A stretch of DNA of 6,242 nucleotides from the NCBI GenBank assembly GCA_947505885.1, contig CANNMN010000078.1:1-6242 (forward strand). The letters are read 5' to 3'. Positions 1 to 6,242 of this stretch are shown one piece after another. The notes under the pieces were generated by a model. It made no database searches and was not told where the DNA came from. It was given only the letters and a program-made list of their open reading frames with translations. Numbering within the stretch: position 1 is the first letter of the stretch; every line of letters begins with the position of its first letter. The position numbers and the translations under genes are program-made. The stretch is from Rickettsiales bacterium. GTDB lineage: Bacteria > Pseudomonadota > Alphaproteobacteria > Rickettsiales > UBA1997.

Positions 1-808
1 CATTGTGTGAATCCTTGTCATTCTTGTCTGGAAGTGTGACAAAAAAATTCTGAGCAATGCCACGAGAAATGTCGCCATGCACAGAAATTGTGTTGTCTTT
101 GATTGAAGAAACATCGTAACGAAACCCAGCTTGATCACGTCTGATTGCATCATCATTTTTCTGACCATTGCCGGATTTGTTTAGCCCATTTCTAACCGAT
201 TTTTTAGCGTAAACACGGTAGCTATCATTCGCTGCGGTTGCAGCACCAAACCTTGCTTCAGTAATTGAAGTGTCTTGGTTGCCGACAATTTGCGAAACGT
301 AAACACCGCGAGTAATGTCGGCATTTTTAGTGATGATGTTGATTACACCATTTACCGCATTCGGCCCCCAGATCGTTCCGCCCGGGCCTCTCACTACTTC
401 AATGTGATCAACGTCTTCCAAGGCGTAATCTTGCACATCCCAAAACACCCCAGAAAACAATGTCGTGTAAACAACGCGACCATCAATCATCACCAAAAGT
501 TTGTTAGAAAACTGGCGATCGAAACCACGAATTGTAATCGCCCATTTGTTGCCATCCATTCTTGCTACCTGAAGTCCAGGAACCATGCGAAGAGCCTCTG
601 GGATTGAGGTGGCGCCAGATCTTCTGATGTCGTCATTAGACAAAATGTAGTTAGCTGCAGTGGCATCGAAGGCGCGCTCTTTTCTTTTGGAGAGTGAAAA
701 AATCTGCGGATCAAAAGCTAGGTTAATTTTTTTCTCAGCCTCAGTTTCAGCAAAAGCTGATTGGGAAAGAAAAAAAGTAACAAGCAAAATTTTCTGCAGT
801 TTTTTCAT
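1..808 (-). CDS. TonB-dependent outer-membrane receptor, N-terminal part (cut by window edge)
   Basis: The minus-strand frame opens at ATG (806-808) and stays open to the window edge, giving 269 codons; the rest, mostly the beta-barrel, lies outside. Residues 1-20 form a signal peptide: basic MKK start, hydrophobic core, AFA cleavage site before ETEAEK. Residues about 45-165 are the plug domain, with SNDDIRRSGATSIPEALRMV (57-76), VARMDGNKWAITIRGF (81-96), MIDGRVVYT (107-115), IEVVRGPGGTIWGPNAVNGV (136-155) and INIITK (156-161). The barrel begins after about residue 168. Such receptors take up siderophores, cobalamin or other ligands using TonB-ExbBD energy; the substrate cannot be read from this part. 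There is no obvious TonB box in the short stretch between signal peptide and plug. The gene starts 3 bp after the stop of the upstream acyltransferase gene and has no clear Shine-Dalgarno sequence, so translational coupling in a two-gene operon is likely. The family assignment is firm. Confidence 0.94.
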   Translation of the reverse strand, partial: MKKLQKILLVTFFLSQSAFAETEAEKKINLAFDPQIFSLSKRKERAFDATAANYILSNDDIRRSGATSIPEALRMVPGLQVARMDGNKWAITIRGFDRQFSNKLLVMIDGRVVYTTLFSGVFWDVQDYALEDVDHIEVVRGPGGTIWGPNAVNGVINIITKNADITRGVYVSQIVGNQDTSITEARFGAATAANDSYRVYAKKSVRNGLNKSGNGQKNDDAIRRDQAGFRYDVSSIKDNTISVHGDISRGIAQNFFVTLPDKNDKDSHN

Positions 809-811
809 AAT

Positions 812-1672
812 CTAAGTCTTTTGGTTAGCAGATTGAAGATTGACATAAATCGGAAACATTTTGGCGAAACCAAAAGCCTCTTTTCTCTCCCATGGATAGC
901 TCGTCACTATTTCAAGATAGAGATCTAATTGGTCAAAAGTAAGACGATAAAGTCTACAGGCCCCAATTAGAGCTGTGCCAAAAATAAAAGAGCATAATCG
1001 AGACATCGAAGCCTCAACAATAAATCTAAAAATTGATTCGGTAGCCGAAAAATTTCTCTCTCCTTTTTTTACTACCACGCTAGCCACTTCAACAATATTT
1101 AAATCACTCTGATTCTGATCTAAGCCATACCTTTTCATTACCTGTCTATATTCAAATTGGGTTCCCGGATGCTCATTAGACATGTAATTACACTCCTTAG
1201 AAAACATTAGGCGCGCACCGCCTATAAGCCCCTTGCTGCTGGTGACAACAACAATTCTTCCGTTGCGATCAAAGCCATTTTGCAATTTTTGAAATAAACC
1301 GTGATCAGCATCTTTAAATTCTTCTAGATAAGCATTTGTTCTCATGGCAGCAAACTCCGAGATAAATTCTTCATCCCGTGTAAAAAATACCTTATAGCCA
1401 AATTTATTCTCCTTCACCAAATCGGGATTTTGGTTATAATCGTTATAGACAAAATCATCGCCGCGATAATCGAATTTATAATTACTTAGCGCGAAGCCAT
1501 CTTTCTCAGCCTCGCTAATTATTTTTCTCACTTCAGTTTCATTTCTGTAAACTTCGTTTTTTATCTTTGATTCTAATGGAGCCGGTTCTTTCATTGATGT
1601 CTTGATTTGGGTTGGTTGATTTATCTTTAATGCGGAGTTTAAATCTGAAAACTTTTTGCTCGAACAGCCCAA
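812..1672 (-). CDS. GNAT-fold acyltransferase resembling autoinducer synthases / FeeM N-acyl amino acid synthases
   Basis: A 286-residue protein without signal peptide or membrane segment, so probably cytoplasmic. Residues 1-90 are a polar, Lys/Glu-rich extension. Residues about 91-280 resemble the LuxI/FeeM branch of the GNAT acyltransferases: AAMRTNAYLEEF (108-119, R111), an FD pair (134-135), a beta strand IVVVTSS (140-146), the turn-strand GLIGGARLMF (148-157, R154), VEVASVVV (194-201, E195) where the family usually has E-[IV]-S-R, and a C-terminal ACRLYRLTFDQL (238-249) like the end of the fold. The usual Arg three residues after the Glu is Ser198 here. Known relatives join an acyl chain from acyl-ACP or acyl-CoA to an amino-acid-like acceptor; the acceptor here is unknown. 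The start is uncertain: TTG at 1672 has AAAGAG six bases upstream, while the first in-frame ATG is at 1594 (residue 27) without a good ribosome site. It is co-directional with the TonB receptor gene and divergent from the kinase. The gene is firm; the family is a distant match recognised by motif. Confidence 0.75.
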   Translation of the reverse strand: MGCSSKKFSDLNSALKINQPTQIKTSMKEPAPLESKIKNEVYRNETEVRKIISEAEKDGFALSNYKFDYRGDDFVYNDYNQNPDLVKENKFGYKVFFTRDEEFISEFAAMRTNAYLEEFKDADHGLFQKLQNGFDRNGRIVVVTSSKGLIGGARLMFSKECNYMSNEHPGTQFEYRQVMKRYGLDQNQSDLNIVEVASVVVKKGERNFSATESIFRFIVEASMSRLCSFIFGTALIGACRLYRLTFDQLDLYLEIVTSYPWERKEAFGFAKMFPIYVNLQSANQKT

Positions 1673-1726
1673 AAATCACTCTTTAAATCCATCAGGTCCC
1701 AAAACAAGAAAACGTAATTTAATCAA
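1673..1726. promoter_or_regulatory. Divergent intergenic region between acyltransferase and kinase genes
   Basis: Only 54 bp separate the two TTG starts, or 132 bp if the acyltransferase begins at ATG 1594. Transcription in both directions must start here or inside the 5' end of the neighbouring gene. AT-rich hexamers are present (TAATTT at 1715-1720 for the kinase side; TTTAAA at 1682-1687, which reads the same on both strands). None pairs with a good -35 box at normal spacing, so no promoter is called with confidence. No clear operator palindrome was seen. A shared, jointly regulated control region is an inference from the geometry. Confidence 0.3.
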
Positions 1727-4504
1727 TTGCCAGAAAGAGCTACCTACTCACAGAAAATTTCTTACTACGTAGCCATTTTTCTTTTTGGCCGCAATAAATT
1801 TTATCGCCAAAAACTAGAATTGCGCAGCCGCACTGATTCAACCTACCCGCAACAATTCTACAAAATACGCAAGCGCCACCAAAAATTTCTGCAAAGAAGA
1901 GCTTGGCAACAGAAGCTTGACCTCGCCAGATCTTACAATCTTTTCTCTCGAATCTTGATGGCGTTAGTAGTGGCCTGGGTGATTCTTAACGGCCTCATGG
2001 TTTATGCTGAATTTCAGCGTAATCTTCATCGTCAAATCAGGTTTCAAACCTCTACAGTTGAAAAGGCCGCTTCGTCATTGATGAGCGCTGTCGACAATTA
2101 CCTAAACTACGTCGGCGACAAATTGCTCACCCTTAAACAGGAGAAAAATCTTATAGCCATCGCTGGCTTCTCCAAAAAAACCGCAAGTCTTGACGTCTTC
2201 CAAAAGAACGTCTCGTCTTGGATTCGCATGAGCTTCATTGACAAGAATGGAAAAATTATAATCGCCACCGGCAAGATTCTTAAAAAACCTCTCGATCCGC
2301 CGGAATATTTTAATATCCACCAAGTTATGCAGGATGATGCCTGGCGCATCAGAATTGGAAAAATGACTCATATTGAAACTCCAATTTCATCTTACGACTT
2401 TTTACCAGTAGCGATGCGCCTTGATGACGACAACTTCAAAAAAATAGGAACTTTCATAGCTCAAGTTCCAATCGAAGTAATTCAGCGCCAAATCAATTGG
2501 GTTTTTAATGATGAAGACATCTGCTACATCACGGTTAATTCTGATTACGATTTGATCGCCAAATCAGAGAGTATGGAGAGTGAAAATTTCAACAAAGACA
2601 CTCTAAAATCTACTGGCATCCTAGACAGCATAATCGCCAATCCGGCCGAACTTATTGATCTTCCTCTGCCACAAAAATTTAAAATTGGTCAATGTAATTT
2701 TACCAATTACCAAAAAACTCTGGGCTACAATTTGATCACCGTCGTCGGCTTCCATAAAGGTCAAATGATTAGAAACCTAGGCTTTCAATTACTAACGTCT
2801 GTTGGTCAATCAATCGCGCTTACTGGGCTGTTCTTGATCTTAATTTACTTTTTCCGCCGCAACAAAATCAGTCCATTCGTTAATGAATTAACTAAATCAA
2901 AAGTTGCCGCCGAGTCAGCCAGTGTAGCGAAAAGCCAATTTCTTTCCAACATGAGTCACGAGTTGCGCACACCGATGAATGGAATAATCGGAATGAGTCA
3001 GGCTTTAAGTGATGCAGGCACCTTGAAGGGAGAAGAGCTCGAACAGGTAAACACGATTTATCGCTCTTCAGAGGCTTTACTCGTAATTCTCAACGACATT
3101 CTTAATTTCTCCAAAATTGAAGCGCGAAAAATTGTCATTGAGTATGTAGTTTTCGACATTCGTGATTTAATCGAAGACGTTGCCAATCTAATGTTTTCAA
3201 GCGCCGGCAGCAAAGGCTTAGAAATCATTACCCGCATTGATGACGCCGTGCCTTCATCATTAATTGGTGATTCTGGCAGAATTAGACAAGTGATGACCAA
3301 CCTCATCAACAACGCCATCAAGTTCACTTACTACGGAGAAATTTTCATCGACATTAAGCTCAAAAAAACTCAGGAAAATCTCTTCTTCATCAACTTCAAC
3401 ATTAGCGACAGTGGAATCGGAATTCCGGCTGAAAAAATCTCAACCATGTTTACCGCTTTCACCCAAGTTGATATGTCTACCACTAGAAAATATGGCGGCA
3501 CCGGTCTTGGTCTTTCTATTTGTAAAGAATTGGTGGAAGTGATGCATGGCTCAATCGGCGTTAATAGCGAGCAATCAAAAGGTTCGAATTTTTGGTTTAC
3601 ACTACCATTGCGAATGACCGAATCCGACGCCGATGAAGATTACTTTAAACAAAAAGAAAAACTCATCGGCAAAAAAATTGCTTACATCGAAAATAATGCC
3701 ATCGCCGCCAAAGTTTTTGGAGATTATTTTGACCAATTAAAGCTAGAAAAAGAAATCATAAGCATCCCAACCAACCTCGAGCAAATGTTGCAACGCATTG
3801 ATTTTGCAACTTCAGAATTAAGCAAACTAAAAACCCTTGATGCAATTTTTCTCAACAATAGCACTCAAACAAAACTAGACTTAGTAAGCCTTGCCAAAGC
3901 ATTAAAAAATAATGAAAAACTCAAAAATGTGCCGCTAATTTTGATGATTTCAATTCGTGAAAAAATCTCAATTACGCAAAAAGAATTGGAATTGTTCGAT
4001 CAGATCGTAATCAAGCCGATCAAGAAAACGCGTTTACTGCTCGCATTACTTTCTGCATTAAACATCGAGTACGAAAAAGAAGTGGAAGAGACCTTTGTAA
4101 ACAAAAAGATTCTTGATAGCGTGAATCGTCTCAGTGTTTTGCTTTGCGAAGATAATGAGGTAAACATGAAAGTGGTGTCGACCCTTTTAAAACGAATCGG
4201 CATCAATCCCGACACGGCTGAAAATGGTCAGGAAGCAGTTAATAAATTTCTGCATGTCAGGTATGACGTCATTTTAATGGATTGCATGATGCCAATAATG
4301 GATGGCTTCCAAACCACTAAAAAAATTCGTGAAATTGAAAAAGAACAAGTGATTACTAAACCGACTTTAATTTTTGCGCTCACCGCAAATGTTGGCGAAG
4401 ATGACAGAAATAAATGCCTTGCTAGTGGCATGAATGACTTCATTCCAAAACCAATTAAGCGCGAAATGCTGGAAGAAATATTTAAGAAATGGAAACAAAT
4501 TTAA
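1727..4504 (+). CDS. Membrane-bound hybrid sensor histidine kinase: Cache-like sensor, HisKA, HATPase, pseudo-receiver, receiver
   Basis: A 925-residue inner-membrane sensor. Order: basic cytoplasmic N-terminus (1-73); membrane segment 1 (about 74-93); periplasmic region of about 260 residues with a Cache/PDC-like stretch ([13 protein letters not shown] at 170-182, later [13 protein letters not shown]); membrane segment 2 (about 356-377); HisKA with SHELRTP and phospho-acceptor His411; HATPase with N-box [10 protein letters not shown] (525-534), DSGIGIP (561-567) and [10 protein letters not shown] (589-598). A first receiver-like domain (about 648-780) keeps Lys763 but has Asn710 where the phospho-acceptor Asp should be, so it is probably not phosphorylated. 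A second, intact receiver (about 801-922) has E808/D809, D852 in MDCMMP, T886 and K908. It should autophosphorylate at His411 and pass phosphate to Asp852. No Hpt domain is seen, so a separate phosphotransfer protein is expected. The start is the only option between an in-frame TAA (1715-1717) and the first membrane segment: TTG with a weak ribosome site. The next in-frame ATG, at residue 78, would fall inside that segment. The stimulus is unknown. Confidence 0.93.
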   Translation: MPERATYSQKISYYVAIFLFGRNKFYRQKLELRSRTDSTYPQQFYKIRKRHQKFLQRRAWQQKLDLARSYNLFSRILMALVVAWVILNGLMVYAEFQRNLHRQIRFQTSTVEKAASSLMSAVDNYLNYVGDKLLTLKQEKNLIAIAGFSKKTASLDVFQKNVSSWIRMSFIDKNGKIIIATGKILKKPLDPPEYFNIHQVMQDDAWRIRIGKMTHIETPISSYDFLPVAMRLDDDNFKKIGTFIAQVPIEVIQRQINWVFNDEDICYITVNSDYDLIAKSESMESENFNKDTLKSTGILDSIIANPAELIDLPLPQKFKIGQCNFTNYQKTLGYNLITVVGFHKGQMIRNLGFQLLTSVGQSIALTGLFLILIYFFRRNKISPFVNELTKSKVAAESASVAKSQFLSNMSHELRTPMNGIIGMSQALSDAGTLKGEELEQVNTIYRSSEALLVILNDILNFSKIEARKIVIEYVVFDIRDLIEDVANLMFSSAGSKGLEIITRIDDAVPSSLIGDSGRIRQVMTNLINNAIKFTYYGEIFIDIKLKKTQENLFFINFNISDSGIGIPAEKISTMFTAFTQVDMSTTRKYGGTGLGLSICKELVEVMHGSIGVNSEQSKGSNFWFTLPLRMTESDADEDYFKQKEKLIGKKIAYIENNAIAAKVFGDYFDQLKLEKEIISIPTNLEQMLQRIDFATSELSKLKTLDAIFLNNSTQTKLDLVSLAKALKNNEKLKNVPLILMISIREKISITQKELELFDQIVIKPIKKTRLLLALLSALNIEYEKEVEETFVNKKILDSVNRLSVLLCEDNEVNMKVVSTLLKRIGINPDTAENGQEAVNKFLHVRYDVILMDCMMPIMDGFQTTKKIREIEKEQVITKPTLIFALTANVGEDDRNKCLASGMNDFIPKPIKREMLEEIFKKWKQI

Positions 4505-4935
4505 TGTTAGAAAAAGATTTTTACCAACTCTGCGAATCATCTCTAATCAAGCTTTCTGAAGCAATCGAAGCTGCCGACAAAAACTCACAACTTGACGTCG
4601 AATATTCAGACGGAATTTTGGAAATAGTAATCACTAGAAGTAAAAAAACTTACATCATCAATCGCAATTCTGGTAATCAAAAAATTTGGTATTCTTCGCC
4701 TTTTTCCGGCGCTGATTATTTTTCTTTTAACGAAAAAACTCTCGACTGGCGAGATGTTAAAGGCGATGAATTAGAACAAAAATTATTCTCCGAACTCTCC
4801 CAGGTTATTCCCCATGCCATCTCCCATGCCATCTCCCATGGCATCTCCCATGGCATCTCCCATGGCATCTCCCATGGCATCTCCCATGGCATCCCCCATG
4901 TCATCTCCGCGAAGGCGGATATCCAGGAGAATTAA
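4504..4935 (+). CDS. cyaY: Frataxin homologue CyaY with a repeat-encoded histidine tail
   Basis: Frataxin/CyaY binds iron and modulates iron-sulfur cluster assembly at the IscS-IscU complex in the cytoplasm. From ATG 4504 the protein has 143 residues, against 106 in E. coli CyaY. Residues about 5-100 are the frataxin domain: an N-terminal helix with acidic residues (IEAAD, then LDVEYSDG), strands LEIVITR and TYIINRN, the family signature NRNSGNQKIWYSSPFSG (about 53-69), then LDWRD and a C-terminal helix. The rest is not family-like: from about residue 104, eight histidines occur at every fourth position (repeating SHGI), encoded by a 12-bp tandem array. The last residues, about VISAKADIQEN, are encoded by an intergenic palindromic repeat. 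An upstream in-frame ATG at 4489 would add five residues, but ATG 4504 overlaps the kinase stop as TAATG, a usual coupling arrangement, so I prefer it. Co-transcription with the kinase is likely; a functional link is not evident. The family call is by motif; whether the tail is functional is unknown. Confidence 0.88.
   Translation: MLEKDFYQLCESSLIKLSEAIEAADKNSQLDVEYSDGILEIVITRSKKTYIINRNSGNQKIWYSSPFSGADYFSFNEKTLDWRDVKGDELEQKLFSELSQVIPHAISHAISHGISHGISHGISHGISHGIPHVISAKADIQEN
4811..4906 (+). repeat. Tandem array of eight 12-bp units inside the 3' end of cyaY
   Basis: The unit is CCCATGGCATCT. Units 1-2 have CCATGC, units 3-7 have CCATGG (unit 7 ends in C instead of T), and unit 8 reads CCCATGTCATCT. 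The period is a multiple of three, so copy-number change would lengthen or shorten the encoded SHGI tail without breaking the frame. The five CCATGG cores are self-complementary and spaced 12 bp apart. Unit 8 overlaps the start of the palindromic repeat at 4900-4926. Confidence 0.97.
4900..4926 (+). repeat. Intergenic palindromic repeat, left copy (inverted relative to 4959-4985)
   Basis: A 27-bp copy with core CCGCGAAGGCGG, where CCGC and GCGG pair around a GAAG loop, flanked by GTCAT and ATCCAG. It resembles the dispersed GTCATTCCCGCG...GCGGGAATCC type of small palindromic element found in many proteobacteria (compared from memory). Its reverse complement matches 4959-4985 at 23 of 27 positions. 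It lies within the cyaY reading frame and encodes about the last nine residues; the stop codon comes just after it at 4933-4935. Confidence 0.85.
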
Positions 4936-4958
4936 AAACTGGCTCTGAGCTTGTCATT

Positions 4959-4985
4959 CTTGATCTCCGCCTTCGCGGGAATGAC
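4959..4985 (-). repeat. Intergenic palindromic repeat, right copy
   Basis: The partner of 4900-4926 in opposite orientation, with core CCGCCTTCGCGG. The 32-bp spacer (4927-4958) holds the cyaY stop codon, so the transcript could fold into a long stem-loop with an imperfect stem of 27 pairs. No T-run follows (the next bases are CAAACACAAACT), so it is not a typical rho-independent terminator. A role in mRNA stability or partial attenuation between cyaY and leuB is possible but not shown. Confidence 0.85.
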
Positions 4986-5013
4986 CCAAACACAAACTAA
5001 AACTAAAACAAAA

Positions 5014-6102
5014 ATGACAAAAAAAATTCTCCTAATCCCTGGCGATGGCATTGGCCCGGAAGTGGTCGCACAAGCTAAAAAAATTCTCGATTTCTTCTCA
5101 AAAAATACCGACAAAAAATTTGAAACCGAAAATGCATTGCTCGGAGGATGCGCTTACGATGCTGTACAAACGCCATTTCCAAAAGAAACAATCGAGCTCG
5201 CAAAAAAATCTGATTCGATTTTGCTTGGCGCAGTTGGTGGTCCGAAGTGGGAATCTTTAGAATATAAACATCGTCCGGAACGAGGATTACTCGGCATTCG
5301 CAAAGAATTAGAACTTTTTGCCAATCTTCGCCCTGCAAAAGTTTTTGATGCATTGGCAGATAGCTCAACCTTGAAACGCGAAGTTGTTTCTGGCCTCGAC
5401 ATCATGATTGTGCGCGAGCTCACCGGCGATCTTTATTTCGGCGAACCACGCGGAGTTACAACCTTGGCAGATGGCAGCAGACAAGGCATCAACACCATGA
5501 CTTATAATTCAAAAGAAGTTGAGCGCATCGCCAAAATCGCTTTCGATTTAGCACAAGTTCGCGGCAAAAAACTTTGCTCAGTCGATAAAGCCAACGTAAT
5601 TGAAACCACCGAAATGTGGCGTGAAGTTGTGACGGAAATCGGGCAAAAAAATTACCCAGAAATCGCCCTTTCGCATATGTATGTCGACAATGCCGCGATG
5701 CAGTTAGCGCGTAATCCAAAACAGTTTGATGTAATGGTAACTGGCAACATGTTTGGCGACATTTTATCTGACCTTGCTTCGATGCTAACCGGCTCACTTG
5801 GCATGCTTCCTTCTGCCTCACTTGGTGAAAAATATTCTCTCTACGAACCAAGCCACGGATCTGCTCCAGACATTGCTGGAAAAGATCTCGCCAACCCTCT
5901 TGCGACGATTTTAAGCTTGTCGATGATGTTCAAATATTCCTTCGGATTCATCAAAGAATCAGAAGCAATTGAGCAAGCAGTTGCGAAAATTTTAGATTCT
6001 GGAATTCGCACCGCCGATATTTCTAAACCTGGCGAAGCAATAGTATCATGCTCTCAAATGGGTGAAAAAATTATTGAAGAGCTGCAAAAAATCTGTGCAT
6101 AA
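5014..6102 (+). CDS. leuB: 3-isopropylmalate dehydrogenase (leucine biosynthesis)
   Basis: LeuB oxidises and decarboxylates 3-isopropylmalate to 2-ketoisocaproate with NAD+ in the cytoplasm, the third step specific to leucine synthesis. The 362 residues are full length. Visible are PGDGIGPEV (9-17), GAVGGPKW (72-79), and substrate-site Arg96, Arg106, Arg134, Tyr141 and Lys192. Metal-site Asp225, Asp249 and Asp253 lie around the signature [35 protein letters not shown] (281-295) has the Asp-Ile typical of NAD-dependent members. One oddity is RELTGD (134-139), where the family nearly always has RELTGG. Overall it reads as an alphaproteobacterial LeuB. The ATG at 5014 starts exactly where the family does. 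In-frame starts at 4951 (TTG) and 4981 (ATG) would add residues coded by the palindromic repeat and a low-complexity [10 protein letters not shown] stretch and are rejected. The leader just before the start (4986-5013) contains no G, so there is no Shine-Dalgarno sequence. No leuA, leuC or leuD is adjacent in the window. Confidence 0.97.
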   Translation: MTKKILLIPGDGIGPEVVAQAKKILDFFSKNTDKKFETENALLGGCAYDAVQTPFPKETIELAKKSDSILLGAVGGPKWESLEYKHRPERGLLGIRKELELFANLRPAKVFDALADSSTLKREVVSGLDIMIVRELTGDLYFGEPRGVTTLADGSRQGINTMTYNSKEVERIAKIAFDLAQVRGKKLCSVDKANVIETTEMWREVVTEIGQKNYPEIALSHMYVDNAAMQLARNPKQFDVMVTGNMFGDILSDLASMLTGSLGMLPSASLGEKYSLYEPSHGSAPDIAGKDLANPLATILSLSMMFKYSFGFIKESEAIEQAVAKILDSGIRTADISKPGEAIVSCSQMGEKIIEELQKICA

Positions 6103-6242
6103 AAAAATTTTACTAATTTCAATTTTATTTTTTTGCTCCGCTTTTTCGCGCTCAACAACTTTTGACGACCGCACATCTTGTGAAGAGTCCAAAGGCGCCT
6201 GGCGTCAATTTGGAAATAGTTGCGCCGATGAATGTGAAGCAA
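6095..6242 (+). CDS. Small exported cysteine-containing protein, N-terminal part (cut by window edge)
   Basis: A frame opens at GTG 6095, overlapping the last 8 bp of leuB, and stays open to the window edge (49 codons). It begins [18 protein letters not shown], a plausible signal peptide with basic start and hydrophobic core. The mature part has cysteines at residues 29, 43 and 47 within [20 protein letters not shown], so a disulfide-bonded periplasmic or secreted protein is likely. Cys14 lies in the hydrophobic core without a good lipobox, so a lipoprotein is less likely. A purine-rich GAAGAG at 6076-6081 is the nearest ribosome-site candidate, rather far upstream. I do not recognise a named family. 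The overlap with leuB suggests co-transcription. The call rests on the signal peptide and on amino-acid composition that looks coding; the full length is not visible. Confidence 0.62.
   Translation, partial: MHKKILLISILFFCSAFSRSTTFDDRTSCEESKGAWRQFGNSCADECEA

Noticed and set aside
275..607. Plus-strand open frame of 110 codons.
   Set aside because: It lies wholly opposite the plug domain of the TonB receptor and shows no family features.
1639..1692. Minus-strand ATG frame of 17 codons just upstream of and overlapping the acyltransferase start.
   Set aside because: It is in a different frame and stops quickly. It could be a leader peptide or a remnant of a frameshifted start, but nothing supports either.
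4716..4904. Minus-strand frame with a repeated Met-Pro-Trp-Glu pattern.
   Set aside because: It is the complement of the 12-bp array inside cyaY; the plus-strand frame has a recognisable frataxin domain.
4811..4906. CRISPR-like array.
   Set aside because: The units are 12 bp, directly adjacent with no spacers, and translated in frame.
4900..4985. Rho-independent terminator between cyaY and leuB.
   Set aside because: A stem can form, but no T-run follows on either strand, and the arms are copies of a dispersed-type repeat.
4951..5013. Longer LeuB start (TTG 4951 or ATG 4981).
   Set aside because: The extra residues are encoded by the palindromic repeat and a low-complexity Thr/Lys/Gln stretch, and the family begins at [12 protein letters not shown] from ATG 5014.
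5489..5851. Minus-strand open frame of 120 codons.
   Set aside because: It lies opposite the most conserved part of leuB and has no recognisable features.

Overview
The window looks like chromosomal DNA from an AT-rich Gram-negative bacterium, most likely an alphaproteobacterium. The leuB product reads as the alphaproteobacterial type. A TonB-dependent receptor implies an outer membrane. A frataxin (CyaY) homologue is present, and among alphaproteobacteria frataxin is best known from the Rickettsiales side. The taxonomic placement is inference from these proteins, not from a marker gene.

Layout. The left third is on the minus strand. A gene for a GNAT-fold, autoinducer-synthase/FeeM-like acyltransferase (812-1672) is followed after 3 bp by the N-terminal third of a TonB-dependent outer-membrane receptor (808 to the window edge). 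A short divergent intergenic region (1673-1726) separates this pair from the plus-strand genes. These are a membrane-bound hybrid histidine kinase with a Cache-like periplasmic sensor and two receiver domains, the first apparently dead (1727-4504); cyaY, whose start overlaps the kinase stop as TAATG (4504-4935); leuB (5014-6102); and the start of a small exported cysteine-containing protein that overlaps the end of leuB (6095 to the edge).

The most unusual stretch is 4811-4985. The 3' end of cyaY runs into eight in-frame copies of a 12-bp repeat. These encode a tail with a histidine every fourth residue (eight histidines). The reading frame then passes through one arm of an inverted pair of 27-bp palindromic intergenic repeats before it stops. 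The last 12-bp unit overlaps the palindromic repeat, which suggests the array grew from its edge.

How the genes may work together. The acyltransferase, the divergent hybrid kinase and the receptor could form a signal-production, sensing and uptake group, comparable in layout to LuxM/LuxN-type synthase-kinase pairs. This is a hypothesis from gene order. CyaY (iron/iron-sulfur assembly) and LeuB (leucine synthesis) look like housekeeping genes that happen to lie downstream on the same strand. No RNA genes, CRISPR arrays, transposase genes or convincing rho-independent terminators were seen.
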